17,057 nt of DNA from Campylobacteraceae bacterium (lineage in GTDB: Bacteria > Campylobacterota > Campylobacteria > Campylobacterales > Sulfurospirillaceae): the NCBI GenBank assembly GCA_027040375.1, contig JALUMJ010000003.1, forward strand, positions 1 through 17,057, given 5' to 3'. The position numbers and the translations under genes are program-made. Positions 1 to 6,793 of the stretch are shown one piece after another. Below the pieces are notes generated by a model. That model was not told where the DNA came from. It worked only from the letters and a program-made list of their open reading frames with translations, and searched no databases. The first letter of the stretch is position 1. Every line of letters starts with the position of its first letter.

Positions 1-909
1 AGGAGTCGAAAAGAGGTTTTGGTAGAGTATGGATTTAGACTTCCAAGTGCATTAGATAATCGTCCTTTGATGTTTGATGAGTACATAAATAAAGCTCCGC
101 ATTTTCTTTTTGTCTCAGCCACGCCAAAAGAGTTGGAGCTGGAGCTTTCAGGTGAAAATGTAGCTGAACAAATCATACGGCCAACTGGCTTGCTTGACCC
201 TGAAGTTGAGATACTCGATAGCGATAATCAAGTCGAAAAATTACACGACCTCATCAAAGAAGTCATAGCAAAAGATGAGAGAGTTTTGGTGACAGTTTTG
301 ACAAAAAAGATGGCTGAAGAGTTGAGCAGGTATTATAGTGAGCTAGGATTGAAAGTCAGATACATGCATTCTGATATAGATGCGATAGAGCGAAATCAGA
401 TAATCCGCTCTCTTAGGCTTGGCGAATTTGATGTATTGATTGGCATAAATCTTTTGCGTGAAGGGCTTGATTTGCCTGAAGTTTCACTTGTTGCTATACT
501 TGACGCCGATAAAGAGGGATTTTTAAGAAGCGAGACGAGTTTGACGCAAACCATGGGAAGAGCTGCTAGAAACATAAATGGGAAAGTTGTGATGTTTGCT
601 AAAAAAATCACAAATTCTATGGAAAAAGCTATAAAAACCACACTAAAAAGAAGAGAGTTGCAAGAAAAGTATAACACCCAACACAATATCACACCAACTT
701 CGACAAAAAGAAAACTAGATGAGAATCTAAAAGTAGAAGATTTGGGCGAGATTTTTAATAAGTTTGATAAAAAAGATAAAATTCCACCTAGTCAAAAGAG
801 GCAAATCATAAAAGAAATGAGTGCAAAAATGCACCAAGCTGCAAAAGATTTGGAGTTTGAAAAGGCTGCAAAACTAAGAGATGAGATAACAAAGCTTAGA
901 AAACTGTAG
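1..909 (+). CDS. uvrB: UvrABC excision nuclease subunit B, C-terminal part (5' end outside window)
   Basis: This is the C-terminal 302 residues of UvrB, the DNA-helicase-like damage-verification subunit of nucleotide excision repair, which works with UvrA and UvrC in the cytoplasm. The frame is open from base 1 (it begins R-S-R-K-E-V-L), so the gene starts outside the window; the full family protein is about 660 residues. Visible landmarks are [16 protein letters not shown], the VSATP motif, [55 protein letters not shown] with [11 protein letters not shown], and the helicase motif VI core QTMGRAARN. The last 40 or so residues form the UVR motif ([20 protein letters not shown]), which binds UvrC. 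There is no sign of damage to the gene. A promoter for the next gene begins about 10 bases after the stop codon, so uvrB probably does not need ppk1 for its own expression. Confidence 0.97.
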   Translation, partial: RSRKEVLVEYGFRLPSALDNRPLMFDEYINKAPHFLFVSATPKELELELSGENVAEQIIRPTGLLDPEVEILDSDNQVEKLHDLIKEVIAKDERVLVTVLTKKMAEELSRYYSELGLKVRYMHSDIDAIERNQIIRSLRLGEFDVLIGINLLREGLDLPEVSLVAILDADKEGFLRSETSLTQTMGRAARNINGKVVMFAKKITNSMEKAIKTTLKRRELQEKYNTQHNITPTSTKRKLDENLKVEDLGEIFNKFDKKDKIPPSQKRQIIKEMSAKMHQAAKDLEFEKAAKLRDEITKLRKL

Positions 910-918
910 AAAATTTGA

Positions 919-924
919 TATAAT
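919..924 (+). promoter_or_regulatory. Sigma70-type -10 box upstream of ppk1
   Basis: A perfect TATAAT lies 10 bases after the uvrB stop and 43 bases before the ppk1 start. No -35 consensus is seen, which is usual for housekeeping promoters in Campylobacterota. A Shine-Dalgarno sequence (AAAGGA, 958-963) follows before the ATG at 968. The promoter is inferred from the motif and its position only. Confidence 0.6.
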
Positions 925-967
925 AGTTCTTGGTCTAAGATGGCAACAATAAAGACAAAAGGACACA

Positions 968-3070
968 ATGATGGCAAATCTAAATGAACCAGAATATTAC
1001 ATAAATAGAGAATTATCTTGGCTTAAATTCAATACTAGAGTGTTAGAACAAGCAAAAAAAGCAGAGCTTCCTTTGTTGGAGCGATTAAAGTTTTTAGCCA
1101 TATATGCCACAAATTTAGATGAATTTTATATGATTAGGGTAGCTGGCTTAAAGCAACTTTTCAATGCTGGAGTTATGGTAACGGGGACAGATAAGATAAC
1201 TCCTAAGGATCAACTCTTAGAGATTAGAGAATACCTAACACAAGAAAAAGAGGTGCTTCAAAACACATATCATGAGATACAAAAAGAACTTGAAAACGAG
1301 CAACTTTATATAAAAAATTACGAAGATTTGGATTATGAATTGAGAGAAAAAGCTGATGAGTTTTTCTTTTCAAATATTTTACCGGTCATCATCCCAATCG
1401 CCGTCAATGCAACTCATCCTTTTCCTCATCTTAACAACCTTAGCTTCTCACTTGCTATCAAATTGAGTGATGAGGACAATACAGATAAATTCAAATACGG
1501 AATGATTAGAATCACTAGAGTATTGCCAAGATTCTTTCAAGTAAGTGACAATCATTATGTACCTATAGAATCCATAGTGCATGAACATGTAGAGGATATA
1601 TTTCCAGGATACAAGCTGATTTCAAGTGCAGCCTTTAGAGTCACTAGAAATGCTGATATCGTAATAGAAGAAGAAGAAGCGGATGATTTTATGCTCATCA
1701 TGGAACAAGGCTTGAAGCTGCGAAAAAAAGGTGCTTTTGTTAGGCTTGACATCCAAGAAAATTGTGACCCTGATATATTGGATTTTTTAAATTATCATAT
1801 GAAGATATTTGCAAAAGATGTATATAGCTATAATCTTCCTTTAAATCTTGGCGCTCTTTGGGAGATAGTTGGAAATAAAAATTTCTCGAAGCTTACTTTG
1901 CCTCCATATCATCCAAAAGTTTTGCCACCATTAAATAAAAATGAATCAATTTTTAGGACTATTCGAAAACAAGACATCTTATTATATCATCCTTATGAGA
2001 GTTTTGACCCTGTTACTAGGCTCATCAAAGAATCAGCAAAAGATTCAAAAGTTATCTCGATTAGAGTCACTCTTTACAGAGTTGAAAAAAATTCTGCTAT
2101 CATCCAAGCTCTTATAGACGCAGCAAATGAAGGTAAACAAGTAACTGTTATGGTAGAGCTTAAAGCTAGGTTTGACGAAGAAAATAACTTGCATTGGGCA
2201 AGAGCACTAGAAAAAGCTGGGGCACATGTGATATATGGAATAACAGGTTTTAAAGTGCATGCAAAAGTTACTCAAATAATCCGCCAAGAAGATGGTGTGT
2301 TGAAATTCTATATACATCTAGGAACAGGAAATTACAATGGAGCAACTGCAAAGATTTACACTGATGTCAGCTACTTTACATGTAAGGATGATTTTGCTAA
2401 AGACACTACTTCTTTTTTCCATATACTTTCAGGTTTTTCAAAAAGTCAAAAACTAGAAACACTAAAAATGTCTCCAACCCAGATAAAGCCAACTCTGCTA
2501 AATATGATAAATAATGAATCGAAAAAAGGAACAGATGGCAGAATCATAGCAAAGATGAACTCTTTGGTGGACTCTGATGTCATAAAAGCTCTGTATAAAG
2601 CCTCTATAAATGGTGTGAAGATTGATTTAATCATAAGAGGGATTTGTTGTTTAAAACCTGGGATTAAAGACATCAGTGAAAATATAAGAGTTATCTCTGT
2701 AGTAGGTAGATACCTAGAACATGCCAGAATATTTTACTTTAAAAATTCAGATCCATGCATGTTTATATCAAGCGCAGATTGGATGCCAAGGAATTTGGAG
2801 AGAAGATTGGAGCTTATGACGCCTATCGTGGAAAAACCGCTGCAAGAAAAACTTTTAGAGATACTTCAACTTCAACTAAATGACAATAATCTTGCTTGGG
2901 AATTGCAAAGTGATGACCAATACAAGAGAGTAGAAGTAACAGGGCAAAAAACTATAAATTCACAAAAGATTTTGGGTGATTATATAAATAAAATCTTCAA
3001 TACACTTAGAAAAGATACCGATGCCAATAAAGCCGAGAGATTGGCTAAAAAATTATTTAAGGAAAGCTAG
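968..3070 (+). CDS. ppk1: Polyphosphate kinase 1
   Basis: The 700-residue protein has the usual length and architecture of PPK1, which reversibly moves the terminal phosphate of ATP onto a growing polyphosphate chain. The N-terminal domain begins with the family signature [20 protein letters not shown] and continues with [20 protein letters not shown]. The head domain contains [19 protein letters not shown], where ppk1 genes normally have FP.LT. Two phospholipase-D-like domains follow. The likely phospho-accepting His is H431 in GFKVHAKV, and the second conserved His is H585 in [22 protein letters not shown] near the C-terminus is also typical. Two ATG codons stand in tandem at 968 and 971; either could start, with AAAGGA at 958-963. 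The gene abuts a gamma-carbonic-anhydrase gene and likely shares its transcript. The neighbour gives no clue to the stress signal that controls it. Confidence 0.97.
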   Translation: MMANLNEPEYYINRELSWLKFNTRVLEQAKKAELPLLERLKFLAIYATNLDEFYMIRVAGLKQLFNAGVMVTGTDKITPKDQLLEIREYLTQEKEVLQNTYHEIQKELENEQLYIKNYEDLDYELREKADEFFFSNILPVIIPIAVNATHPFPHLNNLSFSLAIKLSDEDNTDKFKYGMIRITRVLPRFFQVSDNHYVPIESIVHEHVEDIFPGYKLISSAAFRVTRNADIVIEEEEADDFMLIMEQGLKLRKKGAFVRLDIQENCDPDILDFLNYHMKIFAKDVYSYNLPLNLGALWEIVGNKNFSKLTLPPYHPKVLPPLNKNESIFRTIRKQDILLYHPYESFDPVTRLIKESAKDSKVISIRVTLYRVEKNSAIIQALIDAANEGKQVTVMVELKARFDEENNLHWARALEKAGAHVIYGITGFKVHAKVTQIIRQEDGVLKFYIHLGTGNYNGATAKIYTDVSYFTCKDDFAKDTTSFFHILSGFSKSQKLETLKMSPTQIKPTLLNMINNESKKGTDGRIIAKMNSLVDSDVIKALYKASINGVKIDLIIRGICCLKPGIKDISENIRVISVVGRYLEHARIFYFKNSDPCMFISSADWMPRNLERRLELMTPIVEKPLQEKLLEILQLQLNDNNLAWELQSDDQYKRVEVTGQKTINSQKILGDYINKIFNTLRKDTDANKAERLAKKLFKES
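2376..2385. repeat. TTACATGTAA palindrome inside ppk1
   Basis: A 10-bp perfect palindrome, the same core as at 5238-5247 and 16058-16067. It covers codons for Phe-Thr-Cys-Lys of PPK1. Flanking bases do not pair. Confidence 0.7.
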
Positions 3071-3595
3071 ATGACTTTACCATACAAAGGCATCATGCCA
3101 AAAATAGAAAAAGATGTTTTTATAGCAAACAGTGCCGACATCATCGGCGATGTACTAATCGGGGAAAATAGCTCTGTTTGGTTTGGTTGTGTTGTAAGAG
3201 GCGATATAAATTCCATAAAAATTGGGAAAAATACAAATATACAAGACATGAGCATGATACATGTGGATCATTATACAAAAGAAGACAAAAGTGATGGACA
3301 CCCAACATATATAGGGGATAATGTTACTATCGGACATAAAGTTATGTTACATGGTTGTATAGTAGGCGATGCTTGTCTTATCGGGATGAGCACAACTATA
3401 CTTGATGGTGCTATCATAGGAAAAGAGTCTATCGTAGGTGCTGGCTCGCTTGTAACAAAAAACAAAATCTTCCCTCCAAGGACACTCATAATGGGCTCTC
3501 CTGCAAAAGTCATAAGAGAATTAAACAAAGATGAGATAGCCTCACTTTACGAATCAGCGCAAAATTATATAGACTATAAAAAAGACTATTTGTAA
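3071..3595 (+). CDS. Gamma-carbonic-anhydrase-family protein (YrdA-like, left-handed beta-helix)
   Basis: This 174-residue protein is built of hexapeptide repeats (I-G-x-x-x-x pattern, about residues 24-127) and matches the YrdA/PaaY branch of gamma carbonic anhydrases. Expected zinc ligands are present: H64 in MIHVDH, and H89 and H94 in IGHKVMLHGC, spaced five apart as in the archaeal enzyme Cam. R43, D45, Q58 and D59 (VVRGDIN, NIQD) are the other conserved positions. The C-terminal NYIDYKKDYL is typical of YrdA relatives. The acidic loop carrying the proton-shuttle Glu of Cam is absent, as in other YrdA-type proteins, so carbonic anhydrase activity is plausible but not assured. It begins on the base after the ppk1 stop codon, with AAGGA at 3059-3063 spaced seven bases from the ATG, and is probably co-transcribed with ppk1. 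Confidence 0.9.
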   Translation: MTLPYKGIMPKIEKDVFIANSADIIGDVLIGENSSVWFGCVVRGDINSIKIGKNTNIQDMSMIHVDHYTKEDKSDGHPTYIGDNVTIGHKVMLHGCIVGDACLIGMSTTILDGAIIGKESIVGAGSLVTKNKIFPPRTLIMGSPAKVIRELNKDEIASLYESAQNYIDYKKDYL

Positions 3596-3603
3596 AATTA
3601 TGC

Positions 3604-3609
3604 TATAAT
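3604..3609 (+). promoter_or_regulatory. Sigma70-type -10 box upstream of the Sel1-repeat gene
   Basis: TATAAT preceded by GC lies eight bases after the carbonic-anhydrase-family stop codon and 26 bases before the TTG start of the next gene. This would give a very short leader (roughly 18-20 bases) containing the strong Shine-Dalgarno sequence. No -35 element is seen. Inferred from motif and position. Confidence 0.55.
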
Positions 3610-3622
3610 AATATGAAATTTC

Positions 3623-3630
3623 GGGGAGGA
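3623..3630 (+). promoter_or_regulatory. Strong Shine-Dalgarno sequence fixing a TTG start
   Basis: GGGGAGGA sits five bases upstream of a TTG codon at 3636. It decides the start of the Sel1-repeat gene. No in-frame ATG lies near it, and the residues that follow the TTG form a good signal peptide. Confidence 0.75.
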
Positions 3631-3635
3631 ATATT

Positions 3636-4085
3636 TTGTTTAAAAAATTATTACTAATTACAATACTGGCATACTCAACAATGAACGCAAATAACTTTAG
3701 GGATGGGATAATTGCTTTTAAAAAAAATGATTTTATGCAAGCTAAACAATCATTTAAAAAGGCAATCACAAAAGACAAGGTTATTTCAGCTAGCTATATG
3801 TTAGGTAGGATGTATCTACACGGCAAAGGGGTAAATGTAAACTTAAACAAAGCTATAAAACTTCTAGGGTATGCTTACTCTTATGGAAATATTCCTGCTG
3901 GTTGTTACCTAAGTGAAGCACATATAAGAAATGACAAAAAAGTTTATCTAGCAGCCGAGGGCGTAAAAAGAGGTATGGCTATTAACTTGCCATACTGCGA
4001 AAAAATCTTTATGATGTGGAGAGCATATAATTCTGATTTAATAACTTTTCCAAGTAGTTTGCAAAAACAATTTTTAAAAAAATAA
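3636..4085 (+). CDS. Secreted Sel1-like (TPR-type) repeat protein
   Basis: The 149-residue product starts with a signal peptide: two lysines at positions 3-4, a hydrophobic stretch (LLLITILAYS) and a probable signal peptidase I site after TMNA, near residue 18. The mature part has Sel1-like repeat features: A-x-x-x-F-K-K-A-I at about residues 35-45, then SYMLGRMYLHGKGVNVNLNK with the diagnostic M-Y-x-x-G-x-G-V, then KAIKLLGYAYSYGNIPAGC. Only about two repeats are recognisable, so it is short for the family. Two cysteines in the second half (GCYLS and LPYCEK) could form a disulfide, as in Helicobacter Hcp proteins. Sel1 proteins usually act as protein-interaction scaffolds; no partner can be named. 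The stop codon directly touches the stop codon of the convergent exonuclease gene. Confidence 0.8.
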   Translation: MFKKLLLITILAYSTMNANNFRDGIIAFKKNDFMQAKQSFKKAITKDKVISASYMLGRMYLHGKGVNVNLNKAIKLLGYAYSYGNIPAGCYLSEAHIRNDKKVYLAAEGVKRGMAINLPYCEKIFMMWRAYNSDLITFPSSLQKQFLKK

Positions 4086-4868
4086 TTACACCTTAGATTT
4101 ATTTTTCTTCTTTTTCTTCTTTTTTGGTGGGCATGAAAATTCTATCAACTCTTCTGTTGTGCTTATCTCTTGCGGTAAAGTTGATAAGCATTGCTTGAAC
4201 ACATAATCAGCCATCCTTGCATCAACTAAAGCACGGTGCTGAGACCCAAATGATATATCGAAAAATTCCATCAAAAACCCAAGTCCATATTTTTGTGCTA
4301 CAAAGCATTTTCTTGAAAGCTCGATTGTACAAAGCTTACGATTTAAAAGTGGTCCAAAACCAACTTGTTGCATAGATGCTGATATAAAATTATAATCAAA
4401 CTTTACATTGTGGGCTATAAAAACTGCATCTGCCAAAAAGAGCCTAAACTTTTCCAAAACAAAGGCGAGAGATGGAGCATCTTTTAAATCTTCAAGCGTG
4501 ATTCCAGTCAATATCGTGATAGACTCAGGCAACAAATCCGTATAAACAAAAGTTTCAAATCTATCAATCTCAACACCATTTTGAATCATAACTGCGCCAA
4601 TCTCTATGATTTGATATTCGCTAGGTTTACTTCCACTTGCTTCTATATCAACTATGCAAAATTTCTGATCTTTTATATCTGTTTTTGAGGTTTTAAGGTA
4701 AAATCCCTCGTCATCATCACAAATAGGAAGCCCCAAAAGCCTCAAGTTTTCCAAGTCATCAGTATCTACATCTTCTAAAGATTTTATCTCTTTTATCTCT
4801 TTTAAAAAATCATCTTTTGTGATTTTATTTTGTTTTAACTTCTCTACTAGCATATCAAAATATTTCAA
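4086..4868 (-). CDS. dnaQ: DnaQ-like DEDDh 3'-5' exonuclease
   Basis: This 260-residue protein carries the three exonuclease motifs of the DEDDh family: Exo I FCIVDIEASG (D74, E76), Exo II IAHNVKFDYNF (D158), and Exo III HRALVDAR (H211, D216). It therefore should remove nucleotides from DNA 3' ends using two metal ions; in Campylobacterota such proteins are annotated as DNA polymerase III epsilon or an epsilon-like exonuclease. Two additions frame the nuclease domain: an N-terminal extension of about 70 residues, charged and helical-looking, and a C-terminal tail with nine lysines in the last fifteen residues. No clear clamp-binding motif was noticed. The start is a TTG overlapping the trpF stop (TTGA), with TAAGG seven bases upstream; an ATG at 4853 is an alternative. 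It ends an operon with rpe and trpF. Confidence 0.88.
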   Translation of the reverse strand: MKYFDMLVEKLKQNKITKDDFLKEIKEIKSLEDVDTDDLENLRLLGLPICDDDEGFYLKTSKTDIKDQKFCIVDIEASGSKPSEYQIIEIGAVMIQNGVEIDRFETFVYTDLLPESITILTGITLEDLKDAPSLAFVLEKFRLFLADAVFIAHNVKFDYNFISASMQQVGFGPLLNRKLCTIELSRKCFVAQKYGLGFLMEFFDISFGSQHRALVDARMADYVFKQCLSTLPQEISTTEELIEFSCPPKKKKKKKNKSKV

Positions 4869-5458
4869 TTTTTAACCTTATTTATGAACTCTTTTATCTT
4901 GCTTGTATCTTTTACACCCTTGCTCTTTTCAACCCCACTACTTACATCAAAACCATAAAAATTATATTTTTTTACTTCATCAATATTTTGTGCATTTAAT
5001 CCACCAGCTAGGATGATGCGAGAACAGTCAACTCCTCCAAACCACTGTGCATCAATCCTCTTTCCTTGACCACCAAAACCTTCTACAAAAGCATCTACTA
5101 TTTTGTACTCATTTGCATATTTTGTGATATCTTGCTGACATGTGGCTCGTATCACTTTAATATGAGGCAAATCTAAGCTCTCATACAACTGCTCATCTCC
5201 ATCAAAATGAATCTGTGCTAAAGACATCTTTGCGTCCTTACATGTAAGGTTTATCCTAGAGGCGTTTTCATTTACAAAAAGTCCAACTTTTTGAACAAAA
5301 GGAGGAAGCAGCTCTGCTATCTCTCGTGCGATTTGAGGCTCTATATATCTTGGTGATTTTTTATAAAAAACAAAACCTAGTGCATCTGCACCATAAAGCA
5401 CAGCCGCCTTAGCATCTTTTATATTTGTTATGCCACATATCTTTACTTTAGGAGTCAC
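4865..5458 (-). CDS. trpF: Phosphoribosylanthranilate isomerase
   Basis: TrpF converts N-(5'-phosphoribosyl)anthranilate to its 1-deoxyribulose form in tryptophan synthesis. The 197-residue length is normal for this (beta-alpha)8 barrel. The opening VKICGITN gives the catalytic base Cys8; VDAFVEGFGGQGKRIDAQWF contains the likely catalytic acid D122 and the phosphate-contacting GGxGK loop; ILAGGLNAQNI and FDVSSGVEKSKGVKD form the C-terminal phosphate-binding strands. The start is a GTG whose first base is the last base of the rpe stop codon (TAGTG), so translation is likely coupled to rpe. No other trp gene is in the window, so the gene is away from any trp operon here. TrpF and Rpe are both ribulose/ribose-phosphate (beta-alpha)8 barrels, which may explain the pairing by descent, though this is only inference. 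Confidence 0.96.
   Translation of the reverse strand: MTPKVKICGITNIKDAKAAVLYGADALGFVFYKKSPRYIEPQIAREIAELLPPFVQKVGLFVNENASRINLTCKDAKMSLAQIHFDGDEQLYESLDLPHIKVIRATCQQDITKYANEYKIVDAFVEGFGGQGKRIDAQWFGGVDCSRIILAGGLNAQNIDEVKKYNFYGFDVSSGVEKSKGVKDTSKIKEFINKVKN
4876..4880 (-). promoter_or_regulatory. Shine-Dalgarno sequence supporting the TTG start of the exonuclease gene
   Basis: On the minus strand TAAGG lies inside the end of trpF, seven bases before the TTG at 4868. The alternative ATG at 4853 would be 22 bases away from it, so the TTG is preferred. Translation is probably coupled to trpF. Confidence 0.5.
5236..5249. repeat. 14-bp perfect palindrome with TTACATGTAA core, inside trpF
   Basis: CCTTACATGTAAGG reads the same on both strands. 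It is one of several copies of the TTACATGTAA word in this window (others at 2376-2385 and 16058-16067). Its role is unknown; it lies in codons for Leu-Thr-Cys-Lys of TrpF on the minus strand. Confidence 0.8.
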
Positions 5459-6096
5459 TATTTCAGACTACTTATCGCATCTTTGTATGATGGATTACTA
5501 AAAACAAAATTTCCAGCGACCACTATATCAACTCCAGCATTTGCTAACTCTTTTACATTTTTATCGTTGACACCACCATCAACTTCTATCAGCGTATTTA
5601 ATCCTCTTTTGTTTATCATGCTCTTTAGTTTTCTAGCTTTTTCTATCACTGAGGGTATAAATTTTTGCCCACCAAAACCAGGATTTACACTCATCAAAAG
5701 TACCATATCTACATCATCTAATATATACTCTATCGTCTGTGGCGTGGTATGTGGGTTCAGCACGATTGCCGGCTTTATACCATAACTTCTTATCTTTTGT
5801 ATAAGCCTATGAGGATGTTTTTCTGATTCGATATGAAAAGATATAAATTCAGGTTTTAACGGAGCAAAGAGCTCAACAAAAAAAGTATTATTTTCAACCA
5901 TAAGATGAACATCAAGAGGTTTGGTAGCCACCTTTGCAACAGATTTAACAACAACTGGGCCTATAGTCATATTTGGCACAAAATGTCCATCCATGACATC
6001 TACATGTATATAATCACAACCACCATCGCAGATAGCTTTAATCTCTTCATCTAATCTGCCAAAATCCGCAGATAATATACTTGGGGCAACTTTCAT
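5458..6096 (-). CDS. rpe: Ribulose-phosphate 3-epimerase
   Basis: Rpe interconverts ribulose 5-phosphate and xylulose 5-phosphate in the pentose phosphate and Calvin pathways. The 212-residue product is a (beta-alpha)8 barrel of normal length. It opens with VAPSILSADFGRL and carries the metal and catalytic residues H31 and D33 (IHVDVMDGHFVPN), H64 (LDVHLMVE) and D173 (IEVDGGVN). MSVNPGFGGQKFI is the phosphate/active-site loop, and VVAGNFVF replaces the more common VAGSAIF near the end. The ATG at 6096 has AAAGGA upstream at a good distance. It is the second gene of a minus-strand operon, ten bases after an unrecognised 133-aa gene and overlapping trpF by one base. The rpe/exonuclease/rpmB neighbourhood is familiar from Campylobacter. 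Confidence 0.97.
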   Translation of the reverse strand: MKVAPSILSADFGRLDEEIKAICDGGCDYIHVDVMDGHFVPNMTIGPVVVKSVAKVATKPLDVHLMVENNTFFVELFAPLKPEFISFHIESEKHPHRLIQKIRSYGIKPAIVLNPHTTPQTIEYILDDVDMVLLMSVNPGFGGQKFIPSVIEKARKLKSMINKRGLNTLIEVDGGVNDKNVKELANAGVDIVVAGNFVFSNPSYKDAISSLK

Positions 6097-6106
6097 CTTT
6101 TTCCTT

Positions 6107-6508
6107 TTATTTAGATAAAAACAAAATCATATCTTGATTTTGTATTTTAAAATTTGCTTGGTGTACATTTGTTTCATCTTCAAAAAAACTGATCAAATTA
6201 TCATAGAGCATAATTCCTGCGTCTTCTATATCATTTATCAAAATCTGTGTAATTTTTCCTGATTTTAGCCCGCAAATAGCTATGCTTACTCCATATTCTG
6301 CGCCGTCTATCGATAATGTAGCTAAAAAATTAGCACCATGAATATTTATAGATGAAACATCTTGGGCATTGAAACAAAATATCCTAAACCCTACTTTGAT
6401 GGCATTTTTATGATACTTCATATTAAAATCTTTGGCAAAAATTGTAGAGTTTGTTAGCAAAAAACATATCCTTTTAATGGAATTTGTAGATTTTATCTTT
6501 AATTTCAT
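6107..6508 (-). CDS. Uncharacterised 133-residue protein
   Basis: I do not recognise this family. It is the first gene of the minus-strand operon, ten bases upstream of rpe, and has an ATG with AAAGG four bases before it, so it is likely real. The protein is basic at its N-terminus (MKLKIKSTNSIKR) and then alternates hydrophobic strands with short turns: FRIFCFNA, FLATLSID, YGVSIAICGLKSGKITQILIN, and a helical-looking IMLYDNLISFFEDE, ending in MILFLSK. This suggests a small alpha/beta cytosolic domain. It has three cysteines in no metal-binding pattern. There is no signal peptide and no convincing membrane helix. Its position suggests co-expression with rpe, trpF and the exonuclease, but this does not reveal a function. 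Low complexity is not an issue, and codon use looks like that of its neighbours. Confidence 0.7.
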   Translation of the reverse strand: MKLKIKSTNSIKRICFLLTNSTIFAKDFNMKYHKNAIKVGFRIFCFNAQDVSSINIHGANFLATLSIDGAEYGVSIAICGLKSGKITQILINDIEDAGIMLYDNLISFFEDETNVHQANFKIQNQDMILFLSK

Positions 6509-6529
6509 AAAACCTTTATAAAATTTAGG

Positions 6530-6535
6530 TATAAT
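6530..6535 (+). promoter_or_regulatory. Sigma70-type -10 box for rpmB in a divergent intergenic region
   Basis: TATAAT lies 33 bases before the rpmB ATG, in the 59-base gap between the divergently read rpmB and the 133-aa gene. A Shine-Dalgarno sequence AAGGGA (6556-6561) follows. The same bases read as ATTATA on the other strand, so the opposite promoter may overlap it. Inferred from the motif. Confidence 0.6.
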
Positions 6536-6567
6536 ATCAGCCTTAATAAAACACCAAGGGATTTAAA

Positions 6568-6756
6568 ATGGCTAGAAGATGCGCAATAACAGGAAAAGGA
6601 CCGATGGTTGGAAACAATGTCAGTCATGCTCATAACAAAACAAAAAGAAGATTTCTTCCAAATCTTAGAACAGTAAGAGTTACTCTAGAAGACGGCACAA
6701 CTAGAAAAATCAAAGTTGCTGCTTCAACTCTAAGAACTATGAAGAAAAACGCTTAA
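6568..6756 (+). CDS. rpmB: Large-subunit ribosomal protein L28 (bL28)
   Basis: This 62-residue basic protein is bL28 of the 50S subunit. It opens [33 protein letters not shown] (here given in part: [12 protein letters not shown], then [17 protein letters not shown]), followed by the strand core [23 protein letters not shown]. Length and order match the family. It has a single cysteine (C5) and so lacks the two CxxC pairs of the zinc-ribbon form; it is the zinc-independent version. AAGGGA lies six bases before the ATG, and a TATAAT box lies 33 bases before it. The potassium channel gene follows 37 bases later with no obvious terminator between, so the two may share a transcript. Confidence 0.97.
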   Translation: MARRCAITGKGPMVGNNVSHAHNKTKRRFLPNLRTVRVTLEDGTTRKIKVAASTLRTMKKNA

Positions 6757-6793
6757 CTAATCTTTACAACTAACATCGGGGGTAAAACCGTCC

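Noticed and set aside
396..692. A 98-codon minus-strand frame opposite uvrB.
   Set aside because: Antisense to highly conserved UvrB motifs; no independent evidence for coding.
3050..3080. ppk1 and the carbonic-anhydrase-family gene are in the same frame, split by one TAG, suggesting possible readthrough.
   Set aside because: The downstream ATG has a good AAGGA at the right distance and the two proteins are complete, unrelated families; same-frame adjacency has a one-in-three chance.
5483..5785. A 100-codon open frame on the + strand opposite rpe.
   Set aside because: It lies wholly antisense to a clear rpe gene, has no start signals and a composition expected of a shadow frame.
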